From Verrucomicrobiota bacterium (GTDB lineage Bacteria > Verrucomicrobiota > Verrucomicrobiia > Verrucomicrobiales > Akkermansiaceae), in the NCBI GenBank assembly GCA_030835305.1, contig JAURPJ010000097.1, positions 1 to 64,000 on the forward strand: 64,000 nucleotides of DNA, in the 5' to 3' direction. Numbering within the stretch: position 1 is the first letter of the stretch; each line of letters starts with the position of its first letter. A program made the position numbers and the translations under genes. The notes below the pieces were generated by a model. That model had not been told where the DNA came from. It saw only the letters and a program-made list of their open reading frames with translations, and made no database searches. Positions 53,074 to 61,010 of the stretch are shown in pieces.

Positions 53074-53074
53074 C

Positions 53075-53620
53075 TCAAGAATCCAACTGATAAATCGCAA
53101 TTCGGCTCCGCCCGTAATCCCTGCTCTGCAATAACGAAAGTCCCGCAGGCTCCGAAATTTCACCCACCGCTTCACGCTCCAAAATCAAAAATCCATCATG
53201 CTCTAACCACTGTTCCCATCCTTCCATGACAATCAAATCACGCGCTGGATCATTCAATCCATCCGCATAGGGAGGGTCCGCAAAAATCAAGTCATAGCTC
53301 ATCTTTTCGCTTCGAAGAAAGGCTCCCACTTCGCGCTGGATCACCCGTCCGTTTCCGCACCCCGTCTTCTTCAGATTCTCCTCGATAACCCGGCACGCTC
53401 CACGGTTCTGCTCAACGAAAGTGCATGAAGCCGCGCCGCGACTTAACGCCTCAATCCCGAGAGCTCCCGACCCCGCAAAGAGGTCAAGCACTCTCGCGTC
53501 AGGAATCACAGCGGCTAAAATCCCAAAAACCGACTCCCGCACCCGATCAGTGGTCGGACGCGAAACTTCACGAGGGACCTTTAAAAGATGCCCCTTGGAT
53601 AAACCGGCAATAATTTTCAT
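53075..53620 (-). CDS. rsmD: 16S rRNA (guanine-966-N2)-methyltransferase
   Basis: The enzyme methylates G966 of 16S rRNA in the small subunit. The 181-residue protein has the start MKIIAGLSKGHLLKVP, RPTTDRVRESVFGIL, the AdoMet loop DLFAGSGALGIEALSRGA (about 46-63) and the catalytic DPPY in DLIFADPPYADG. Its ATG overlaps the stop of the upstream AsmA-like gene by four bases, and its stop is followed directly by the waaA wreck, so it belongs to the leftward envelope cluster. Confidence 0.93.
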   Translation of the reverse strand: MKIIAGLSKGHLLKVPREVSRPTTDRVRESVFGILAAVIPDARVLDLFAGSGALGIEALSRGAASCTFVEQNRGACRVIEENLKKTGCGNGRVIQREVGAFLRSEKMSYDLIFADPPYADGLNDPARDLIVMEGWEQWLEHDGFLILEREAVGEISEPAGLSLLQSRDYGRSRIAIYQLDS

Positions 53621-55077
53621 GGCAGATTGGTAAGGTCGGTATTCTGTTGTCCCAGGATCGCCTTGGCAGCCGCTAAAAAGGAGACCCAGGAACGATCCTC
53701 ACCGAGGTCCATTATCAATGTCCCGTCACGGGCTTCAATCCGAATGTCCCTAAATTCACGATCCGGAGTAATCAGCGGCTGGAATTCCATGAGTAAATTC
53801 CCATGGGCCATTCTCACTCTCTTCGCGTGGGATTCCGCTCTATCAGGACTCGAAACAATTCGCACTGTTGCCGCAGCTTCTCCCTTGGCAGAGGCAAATC
53901 CGTTCGCCAGCACAGCGTCCTGTTCTCCGACGGCCCGAATATCCCGAGCCACAATACCCGCGGCACTCACCACAAATATGGCCACTCCCCGGTCGAACCT
54001 CATGTCACCTTCGTCACGTGGGTCCTCAATAACCAAGTCTTCAAAACGTGTCACACTACTGCCCTTGAAACTCGCCGGGAATGAAAGGAAACCCTGCAGC
54101 CGACTCCTCGAAGTCAAACTCCCCACCGATAACGGCGATTTTCTTTCCCGAAAAACCGAGCTCAAATCAATTTGCTGCTCTGGAAGCTTGATCTGAAAAC
54201 CGGCTGGGAAACCAGCGGTAACCTTAACCGCCGCAGACAGCTGCAGATCCAAGCCAAAGACCTTGAGCGATTGCTCGACCACCGAGACCGCGTCATTTCT
54301 CCACAGCAAGGGGATCGAAAATCCAACCTCCGAAACCACCTCTGAAATCTCAATCTTTTCGCAGGAAAGCTCTCCCTCTCTGGAGCCCCCCCAGAGAGGA
54401 ATTTCACCCTCAATCTTTTCTAAAGTCAGGAAAAGAGTGGGCGCTCGTTCCGAATAAATTTTCACCCTCGCATTAGACAGAATGACCACGCCTTCAAAAT
54501 CCTCCGCAGCCGTCGAAGATGGATTCTCGTGATCAACCCCCACAGGCACATCCTCCCGGGCAAGTGGCGGGACATTGACACTTTGATCCTCTGATTTTTC
54601 TGAGGGACCCGGGGCCGACAAGTAATCTTCATCGATCGGGCGTGCCGCGGGCTCCTGGCGGGAAGGCGTCGCCATCGAGCGACCCAGAATCCCACTAAGG
54701 ACTTCAAGCGAGACATCAAGTTCGAGTTGGTCAACTTCCAGTCGCTCCCAACATTTCTTCCCCTTCAACAGGGAGCTCCATGACATATCGATCCGGGTCT
54801 CACCAACCGCCAGAATTGCTTCTTCCTTCTCCAACTGATCAGGAGCAAACACCCTGAATTCACTCGCCGTCACCCCCGACCAAGGTGACCAGGTCACACT
54901 TTTCAACCGACAGGGCAAACCGATCTTCTCCTCAATCTTATCGCAGAGAATCACCGTCCCCAGCCAGGTGGAAAACAAGAGATTTAAGCACCCCCACGCT
55001 ACGAGCGGCATGGTCAACATCACGAGTCCCCAGCTACGTAGTCGCAGTCTTAAAACCCGTTTTTGCAGAAGACTCAC
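53617..55077 (-). CDS. Membrane-anchored envelope protein, AsmA-like
   Basis: The 486-residue protein has a basic N-terminus and one transmembrane helix (LRSWGLVMLTMPLVAWGCLNLL, near 14-36). Next comes LPCRLKSVTWSPWSGVTASEFRVFAPDQL, the typical opening of AsmA-type proteins (bridge-like repeats of strands). A proline- and acid-rich linker lies at about 135-190. The C-terminal half has strand runs such as VVILSNARVKIYSERAPTLF and ARDIRAVGEQDAVLANGF. It most likely faces the periplasm and may carry lipid between membranes, as larger AsmA-like proteins are thought to do. It overlaps rsmD by four bases. No closer family was recognised. Confidence 0.6.
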   Translation of the reverse strand: MSLLQKRVLRLRLRSWGLVMLTMPLVAWGCLNLLFSTWLGTVILCDKIEEKIGLPCRLKSVTWSPWSGVTASEFRVFAPDQLEKEEAILAVGETRIDMSWSSLLKGKKCWERLEVDQLELDVSLEVLSGILGRSMATPSRQEPAARPIDEDYLSAPGPSEKSEDQSVNVPPLAREDVPVGVDHENPSSTAAEDFEGVVILSNARVKIYSERAPTLFLTLEKIEGEIPLWGGSREGELSCEKIEISEVVSEVGFSIPLLWRNDAVSVVEQSLKVFGLDLQLSAAVKVTAGFPAGFQIKLPEQQIDLSSVFRERKSPLSVGSLTSRSRLQGFLSFPASFKGSSVTRFEDLVIEDPRDEGDMRFDRGVAIFVVSAAGIVARDIRAVGEQDAVLANGFASAKGEAAATVRIVSSPDRAESHAKRVRMAHGNLLMEFQPLITPDREFRDIRIEARDGTLIMDLGEDRSWVSFLAAAKAILGQQNTDLTNLP

Positions 55078-55098
55078 ACGACAAGACCTTCTTAATTC

Positions 55099-55812
55099 CT
55101 AGTTAAGCGGAAAACGAATCACTCTGCTCACATCCTCCAGCACCGTATTGTTTGCGGTGATATCCTGAAGACGGTAGACGAGGAAACCAAACTTACCGTC
55201 GGCAGACTTTCCGAGAGCCAGGTTCTCCTTGGTTTTTCCAAGGGGTGTTTCCTCCTCAAACCTCCACTCGACCCCCTTCCATTCACCGAGAATGGTTTCC
55301 GCGGCAGCATCGATATCCTCAATCCGCTTCATCACCCCATTGGTCGAGCGGAAAACATCTTCTTTCTCGTCATACCTCAACAACGAAATCATTGCCCCTG
55401 TCCCCGACAATCTGAAACTCCACTTGCCCCGTCGCTGCTCAAGAAGGACACCGACTTTCTCAAGAACCTTAAACTCCCGCTTACCCCAAAGAGCCAAATA
55501 CTCCTGATACTGTTCGTCGGTCAGATTGAGATTTTTGTGAAACGGAAGTGGAACTCCCGGCTTGGCATTCTTGGAATACTCCTCATACCACTCTGGATTT
55601 TTCTTCGCGCCATCCTTTACCAAATCAACGTATTTTTGGATCTCCTCCGGGGGAGTAACCACCACCCTTTCGCCTTCGTATAGCTTGTTCGGCTCAATAA
55701 ATCCGGTAAAGATCTGCGGAGCTAGGGTCTGCGCAAAAGCCCCTGCCGGGGACAGCATCAAAAAGGAGAGGGCGAGAAAAGAAGTCACCCGGGTCATATG
55801 TCGTTTCATCAT
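55099..55812 (-). CDS. Secreted protein of unknown function
   Basis: This is a 237-residue protein with a signal peptide (MTRVTSFLALSFLMLSPAGAFAQ; the first codons MMKRH give a basic start). The mature part contains KLYEGERVVVTPPEEIQKYV, NLNLTDEQYQEYLALWGKRE and RGKWSFRLSGTGAMISLLRY, and ends NTVLEDVSRVIRFPLN. It has no cysteine and no known domain. The stop is 21 bases before the AsmA-like gene and the ATG overlaps the upstream membrane protein by four bases. It is part of the 57.4-51.9 kb leftward cluster. Confidence 0.7.
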   Translation of the reverse strand: MMKRHMTRVTSFLALSFLMLSPAGAFAQTLAPQIFTGFIEPNKLYEGERVVVTPPEEIQKYVDLVKDGAKKNPEWYEEYSKNAKPGVPLPFHKNLNLTDEQYQEYLALWGKREFKVLEKVGVLLEQRRGKWSFRLSGTGAMISLLRYDEKEDVFRSTNGVMKRIEDIDAAAETILGEWKGVEWRFEEETPLGKTKENLALGKSADGKFGFLVYRLQDITANNTVLEDVSRVIRFPLN

Positions 55813-56264
55813 TCTGAATTGTTGTCTTCTTTAGATTCCTTGGCCCCCTTGGCCTGGCTGGAACCAACCATATAACTGCGTGCAAGTAAACCAGCACCTG
55901 CCGCCACCATTCCCAGAACCAAAAGAAGCGAGGTCGTTTTCATGTTTAGGACAAAGCGGACGCGACTGAGGATCTCAACGCAAATGACTGCCAAACCCAG
56001 CCCTCCCAGCCACCACCCCCAGCGCTTTGAGGCATCATAGAACAAAACCAGAACCCCGGCCAAAAACGGGACAAAGATGATTCCCATTGAAGTGGTCTCC
56101 CACATGCCACCCTCACCGCGCCCCATTCCCCGGGACACCACCCCAAATGGAGCCGAGGTCACCTGCACGGAATCGAGAAAGAGATACAGACCAAGCGCGA
56201 AAAGCACCAGCCCGGCGCCGGCCATAAACGTTTGTTCTCCTCCTTCGGATCCTCCAGGCTTCAT
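55809..56264 (-). CDS. Small membrane protein, four helices
   Basis: This is a 151-residue inner-membrane protein with hydrophobic stretches at about 14-32, 57-75, 83-101 and 112-130, and a short basic or acidic tail (KGAKESKEDNNSE). FVPFLAGVLVLFYDASKRWGWWLGGLGLAV is the most striking segment. No family was recognised. It overlaps the next gene by four bases and begins 11 bases after the preceding gene, so it is co-translated within the cluster. Confidence 0.7.
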   Translation of the reverse strand: MKPGGSEGGEQTFMAGAGLVLFALGLYLFLDSVQVTSAPFGVVSRGMGRGEGGMWETTSMGIIFVPFLAGVLVLFYDASKRWGWWLGGLGLAVICVEILSRVRFVLNMKTTSLLLVLGMVAAGAGLLARSYMVGSSQAKGAKESKEDNNSE

Positions 56265-56275
56265 GGTTTTAGATT

Positions 56276-57385
56276 TTAATCCACCGAATCCTTTTTATCA
56301 ACGTTGGTTGGATCCTCGGCAAATGCCCACATTGTCGACTCCAGATCCTCGATCAATATCGAATTAGTGGTTTCACTTGCCTCAAGAAACCTGGCCCTGA
56401 CGATCAGCGGCTTCGTTAATTTGTAATCTCCTATTGGGAAAATCTTGAGAAATTCCCGCTCCAAAGAAGTCCCCTTCTTCACAAATCCGTATAGAGTGGT
56501 CTCTGATCCACGGAAATGCAGCCGGAAACAATCATACTCATCCTCATCCGAAAATTCATAATTATAAAAAGTATCCCTTTGGGCATAAACTCTCAACTTT
56601 AGAGCTTCCGTTGGTCGGGATTCAACCAGATCCTCGGGACTAATCGGCAAAAAACACACAAATGACTCCCAATCCACGAGCATCCCGTCCAGCCGGTCTT
56701 CAAGGAGAATGGGAATGCCCTCTTCCTGCTCCCTGACCCTGACCTTCAGAGCGAGGAAAGGCTTGTTCTCCAGTGAAGCGATATGATACTCATCCGTGCT
56801 CTTAAACGTGAGTGGTCTAAAGGGATTCCGTCCGTAGTAGGATTTCATCAACGGCTTCACTCTCTCCGGATGCCTGACCCACTGGACCATCTCCTCCACA
56901 GTCTCCGCTCTCAGGAATCCGCCCACAACTTTCTCCATCTTTTCAAAATGAATCTTTGCTTCCCGAATCTCCGCCTTGTCGGCCTCCGCACTTTTAAGGC
57001 GACCTCCATGGCCTCCGGACGATTGCGGGGGCGGACTAAAATTTACCGAACCATTTTCGTGATCACTCATCATGGTTTGAAAAACCACCCAACCCACGAT
57101 CCCCAGCAATCCGACCGCCAACAAAACAAACCAGCCCATCGGAACTGTCTCGTTCCCAGTTTCATTCTGGTCCTCCAACCATTCCTTCTCCGGATCAAAT
57201 GAGTTTTTTTCGGATGGCTGCTCCTCAGCATCAGATCCTGACACCGGGGCCAGAACGGCATTCGCGATTTTTCCCTTTTTCTCCAAAGGGCTTACTTTCG
57301 CGGAATCCAACCGAACAACCTCCGCAGGATCTTCATCAACCACCCGGATTTGATCTTCCTCACTATCGTTCGACTTGTCTGCCAT
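56276..57385 (-). CDS. Single-span membrane protein, unknown
   Basis: The 369-residue protein starts with an 80-residue acidic cytoplasmic region (KSNDSEEDQIRVVDEDPAEV). One helix follows (VPMGWFVLLAVGLLGIVGWVVF, about 81-102), then a glycine-rich linker and a periplasmic domain of about 240 residues. Segments include VGGFLRAETVEEMVQWVRHP, YYGRNPFRPLTFKSTDEYHI and YDCFRLHFRGSETTLYGFVK. No domain is known to me. It is the first gene of the leftward cluster 57385 to 51905 (this gene, small membrane protein, secreted protein, AsmA-like, rsmD, broken waaA). It diverges from the glycosyltransferase at 57466. Confidence 0.7.
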   Translation of the reverse strand: MADKSNDSEEDQIRVVDEDPAEVVRLDSAKVSPLEKKGKIANAVLAPVSGSDAEEQPSEKNSFDPEKEWLEDQNETGNETVPMGWFVLLAVGLLGIVGWVVFQTMMSDHENGSVNFSPPPQSSGGHGGRLKSAEADKAEIREAKIHFEKMEKVVGGFLRAETVEEMVQWVRHPERVKPLMKSYYGRNPFRPLTFKSTDEYHIASLENKPFLALKVRVREQEEGIPILLEDRLDGMLVDWESFVCFLPISPEDLVESRPTEALKLRVYAQRDTFYNYEFSDEDEYDCFRLHFRGSETTLYGFVKKGTSLEREFLKIFPIGDYKLTKPLIVRARFLEASETTNSILIEDLESTMWAFAEDPTNVDKKDSVD

Positions 57386-57465
57386 CTGTCCGAAGTCAAG
57401 GTGACCTCAAATGAGTGTCGACGCAACTCCGGATCCCCTCTAGATCTCATTCAACAATTGAACGC

Positions 57466-58557
57466 GTGAAGCCCAAAATTCTAATTCTCTCCGCCAGCTT
57501 TGGCGACGGGCACAACAGCGCGGCCCGCCACCTCGCCGAGGCCATGGAAGAACAGGCTGAAGTTTTGGTCTCCGACCCCTGCCACCTCGGCAACCCCCGC
57601 ATCAATGCCTTCCTCTGCAAAGCATACCGAGAAATCACCACCTACACCCCTATCATTTGGGCCTCGATGTACCGCTCGACGGACCGGCAGGATTTCTCCC
57701 AACCCCTCCCCTTCATCGCTAAAACCGAGGACGCCGTCGCCGACCTGCTCGATCAATTCCAGCCCGATTTGGTCGTCAACACCTACCCGCTCTACCCCTA
57801 CATGGTCGAACGCCAGTTCGCGAACAGACGGCGCGTCCCTATCGTTACCGTCGTGACGGACTCCATCGAAATCAACGCGACCTGGACCCGGTCGCCCACC
57901 GACTATTTTCTCATCACCGACAAACACACGCACGAAGGCCTGGTTACCAGCAACATTCCTGCCGACAAAATCAAAATCACCGGATTTCCCGTCAGCCCGC
58001 GCTTCGAAAACCTCCGGAAAATCTCCCCGGATGATCCCCTGACCCCCTTCCGCATCCTTTTCTTCCCCACCGCCCGCTCTCCTCACGTCAACGATATCAT
58101 CAGAGCCGCTCTCTTTCACGAAGGCCACATCACCGTTGTTCTCGGGCGTAACTTCCGCCGGCTTTACCACAAGGTCCGGGCACTCAAGAAAAAATTTCCC
58201 GGACGGATCCATATCAAAGGTTGGACCCGCAAAGTCCCCGAGCTCCTCTCATCACACCACCTCGTCATCGGCAAGGCCGGAGGCGCCACCGTCCATGAAG
58301 CCATTGCCGCGCAATGCCCCATGCTGGTCCACCACATCGTCCCGGGACAAGAGGAAGGAAACATCGAGCTCCTCGACCGATTCCAAACCGGATCCCTCGC
58401 CACCTCTGCCAAGGCCATCCGCGAAGCCATCTCCTCTTTGCTCGCCGACGAGGCCACTCTCTGGCGCGCTCAGAAAAAACGATTCCTTCAACACGCACGC
58501 CCCGCCGCCGCGCGCGAGGCCGCAAGCTTCATTCTATCCAAAGCCAAATGCCCATGA
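57466..58557 (+). CDS. MGDG-synthase/MurG-like glycosyltransferase
   Basis: This enzyme belongs to the group that transfers a sugar to diacylglycerol or lipid II (GT28 type). The start is probably GTG 57466 (KPKILILSASFGDGHNSAARHLAEAME), giving 363 residues. A GTG at 57415 would add 17. FGDGHN near residue 11 is the diacylglycerol-glycosyltransferase motif. VTDSIEINATWTRSPTDYFLITD and PTARSPHVNDIIRAAL lie in the middle, and LVIGKAGGATVHEAIAAQCPMLVHHIVPGQEEGN is the sugar-nucleotide site. It acts at the inner membrane. It is coupled to the HAD gene (ATGA overlap). Confidence 0.8.
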   Translation: MKPKILILSASFGDGHNSAARHLAEAMEEQAEVLVSDPCHLGNPRINAFLCKAYREITTYTPIIWASMYRSTDRQDFSQPLPFIAKTEDAVADLLDQFQPDLVVNTYPLYPYMVERQFANRRRVPIVTVVTDSIEINATWTRSPTDYFLITDKHTHEGLVTSNIPADKIKITGFPVSPRFENLRKISPDDPLTPFRILFFPTARSPHVNDIIRAALFHEGHITVVLGRNFRRLYHKVRALKKKFPGRIHIKGWTRKVPELLSSHHLVIGKAGGATVHEAIAAQCPMLVHHIVPGQEEGNIELLDRFQTGSLATSAKAIREAISSLLADEATLWRAQKKRFLQHARPAAAREAASFILSKAKCP

Positions 58558-59156
58558 CCTTCCTTTACGATATCGGAAACGTTCTGCTTAAACTCCACTT
58601 CGAGCGTTTCCACCTCGCCGTTCTTGGGTCTGAAAACAGCCCCCTTCCCGACGAACTTGCGAACCTTAAAGATCCCTACGAGACCGGCAAAATCTCGGAC
58701 TACGAGTTCGTGCGGCAATCGCTCGATATTCTTGAAAGCCCTCTAAGCGAGAACGAATTCACCGCAGCATGGGAGGACATTTTCTCTCTCAATCTTCCCA
58801 TGTGGAAAGTCGTTCATTCGCTCAAAGCAAAGGGCCACCGCCTTATTCTCTTCTCGAACACCAATGGGATTCATACCCGTTCATTCCTTAAAACCTACCC
58901 GGATTTTGATCTCTTTGATCACCACCACTTTTCACAGGAAGTCGGCGCGATCAAACCGCACACCGACTTCTATCAATCGGCCATTGAAAACTACAATCTC
59001 ATCCCCGGCGAAACCCTCTACCTCGACGACCTTCCCGAGAACATCGCCACCGGAAAAGAGCTCGGCTTTCGCTCATGGCAATACGACCTAAACGATCACC
59101 CGGCCTTTCTCGCCTGGCTCTTGGAGCAGGGGATCACTCTTGCGGGATCTTCGTAA
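58554..59156 (+). CDS. HAD-family hydrolase
   Basis: This is a 200-residue haloacid-dehalogenase-like protein. Motif I is FLYDIGNVLLKL, where the second catalytic aspartate of DxD is replaced (D-I-G-N as in the HAD-IA YihX-type enzymes). RLILFSNTNGIHTRSF is motif II, VGAIKPHTDFYQSAIENY motif III and ETLYLDDLPENIATGKELGF motif IV. These enzymes often remove phosphate from glucose-1-phosphate and similar sugars. ATG 58554 overlaps the glycosyltransferase stop. ATG 58548 two codons earlier is also possible. Confidence 0.85.
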   Translation: MTFLYDIGNVLLKLHFERFHLAVLGSENSPLPDELANLKDPYETGKISDYEFVRQSLDILESPLSENEFTAAWEDIFSLNLPMWKVVHSLKAKGHRLILFSNTNGIHTRSFLKTYPDFDLFDHHHFSQEVGAIKPHTDFYQSAIENYNLIPGETLYLDDLPENIATGKELGFRSWQYDLNDHPAFLAWLLEQGITLAGSS

Positions 59157-59172
59157 ACCCCACCTCCTCGGT

Positions 59173-59397
59173 TTAGCCATTCAGATAAAACTCCACCCCC
59201 TCCCAAGTGACGGGGTTCTGGTTCGTCGTTCTGAGAAACCACATCGCCTTCACGACCCTCCTCTCTGCGTCATCGCCAACCTCTTCCCAACGGTCCAGAT
59301 AAAGCAGCCCTTCTGCGTAGTTCAGACCCGCAAATTCTCCCGGAACACCGGCCCCCTTGTCCATCCACGATCCGGTCACCTCTCCCACCTCGGCCAA
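59173..59397 (-). CDS. Short leftward reading frame, possible gene fragment
   Basis: The 74-codon frame (MAEVGEVTGSWMDKGAGVPG, FAGLNYAEGLLYLDRWEEVG and KAMWFLRTTNQNPVTWEGV) has a protein-like composition. It lies between the HAD gene and the wreck on the other strand. I do not recognise it, and the start region runs straight into non-coding sequence. It may be a fragment or chance. Confidence 0.3.
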   Translation of the reverse strand: MAEVGEVTGSWMDKGAGVPGEFAGLNYAEGLLYLDRWEEVGDDAERRVVKAMWFLRTTNQNPVTWEGVEFYLNG

Positions 59398-59409
59398 TTC
59401 CTCACCGCC

Positions 59410-59991
59410 ATTTAATTAACCAACGAGAATCAGTCCTACCGAATTTGGCGGGATGACGGCGTCTCGCTGACTGACACCACGATCAAATTCGTTCCCGGAG
59501 AAATATAATTCCTGGTTCCCCAAATTGATCTCATCAACAATCGGTGGTCGACCGGACATGACGGCATCCCACTCTTCACGGATGCAACTTTCACCTTATA
59601 AGAAAACCCTCGTACTTTTGGCTCACTCTCCTACGAATGGCCAATCACCAATCAGGATGTGGCCAATCACAGAGACAACTGGATGCTTGTTGCCGATTGT
59701 GAGGTTTGGGCTATTCCCCAGGCCTCAGATGAATTCACGATAAACCCGCTCACCTTCTCCGACACCGGAGCTCCCGGATTTAAATTCGAAGGCAACCCCA
59801 GCTGGACTTACAAGATCGAATACACCGAATCATTTGCCGTCTGGAACGACGATCTTCCCGATTCAACTTTGATCATCACCGCACCGGGCACTAAGGTCCA
59901 ATTCGCAGACCCGGGCAATTGCCAACCGCACAACCGCTTCTACAGGGTCCTCTGCACCGTGACGCCGCAGCGCAGGCAGCCTATTTCTTAA
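59410..59991 (+). pseudogene. Remnant of a secreted protein with the FYR-type C-terminal domain
   Basis: Protein-like pieces on the plus strand sit in more than one frame: ENQSYRIWRDDGVSLTDTTI with KFVPGEI, then a stop near 59506, and from about 59615 SLSYEWPITNQDVANHRDNW with WMLVADCEVWAIPQASDEFT and NPSWTYKIEYTESFAVWNDD, ending HNRFYRVLCT at the stop at 59991. The last part has the same layout as the C-terminal domain of the giant protein (TYxVExSxD..W....FYR). The gene has lost its start and is broken at least twice. Confidence 0.5.
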
Positions 59992-60958
59992 AAGCGGCCT
60001 CCCGTTTTTCGTCAATACGAGCTGGTTTCAATTTCTTCCAATCTTCGGGATTGGGAAGTTCTAGTCGCTTTGTCTTATTGCCATAACGATCGAGATTGGC
60101 ATTAAGATCGTCCTCCGTGAGCGGCTTAGATTTCACGCCACCCTCGGGAACCTCCATACCCGCCGACCAGACCAAAGCGTTGAGCACAACTGTCCGAAAA
60201 CCATCAAGCGCCCAGCCATGGTGGTAATGCCCGCCGGTAAAGCCAACTCCGCGCCCCCCGCTAGGACGCTCATAGCCCCACATCAGTGCCTGCTCCTTGT
60301 TCAAACCAGCAACACCGTGCTGATTCCAGAGATTGATATATTTATACATATTCTCACGCGTCGGTGTTGCCGTGACCAAATTGAGAACCTTATCGCGATC
60401 ATCGATGAACCGCATGTTGTAATAAAACTCATCCAGACAAGTGACTGTTTCCGGCACCCCGTTTCCGACTTCGTGATCCTTTTTCACTTTCATATCGGCA
60501 ACCCAATGCGGATTAACCGACCACTTGGACTCCATCGACCCGCCTATCCAGGGCTGGTAATATTTTTTACCCATTTGAGGATTGGGGTGAACCGCATAGT
60601 GCATAAAGACAAGACCAACCCCTTTCTTTGCAAGTGAATCAAGATACTCCCACTCACCTGCAATACCGCTCACATTGTCAGCAAAGATAAAAATGGAGTC
60701 CGCATCGTCGAGAACCGACTTGTCTTTCGGCCAGTCCCTTCCGACGACCACCGCTTCGACATTGAGTCCACTTTGCTCATTCAACGCCTTAGCGAGAAGC
60801 ATGCATCCAGCCCTAAATTCGTGCTCTCCCGACCCGTGACTTCGATTCCCAGCGATCAGTACAATTTTCTTTTTTTTCGCCTCCTCCTTCTTGGCTGACA
60901 AAAAGAACGGAGTGGTAAGGGCCAGCAAAAGAGGGACGATAAGAGCGAAACGTTTCAT
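59981..60958 (-). CDS. Secreted ThuA-domain protein, second copy
   Basis: This is a 325-residue protein with a signal peptide (MKRFALIVPLLLALTTPFFLSA) and a lysine-rich stretch. The ThuA fold shows IVLIAGNRSHGSGEHEFRAGCMLL, VVVGRDWPKDKSVLDDADSIFIF, GVGLVFMHYAVHPNPQMG and GRGVGFTGGHYHHGWALDGF, where the last histidine-rich block is typical of this secreted group. It is a different subgroup from the ThuA protein at 16.4-17.4 kb (little shared text outside the fold). It is 52 bases behind the sulfatase gene in the same direction, and the pair is probably an operon for use of a sulfated sugar. Confidence 0.82.
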   Translation of the reverse strand: MKRFALIVPLLLALTTPFFLSAKKEEAKKKKIVLIAGNRSHGSGEHEFRAGCMLLAKALNEQSGLNVEAVVVGRDWPKDKSVLDDADSIFIFADNVSGIAGEWEYLDSLAKKGVGLVFMHYAVHPNPQMGKKYYQPWIGGSMESKWSVNPHWVADMKVKKDHEVGNGVPETVTCLDEFYYNMRFIDDRDKVLNLVTATPTRENMYKYINLWNQHGVAGLNKEQALMWGYERPSGGRGVGFTGGHYHHGWALDGFRTVVLNALVWSAGMEVPEGGVKSKPLTEDDLNANLDRYGNKTKRLELPNPEDWKKLKPARIDEKREAAFKK

Positions 60959-61010
60959 AACTTTCTACGCGCAATTACGCAGTTTTTTGGCCAACCCTTC
61001 CAGAAAGAAC

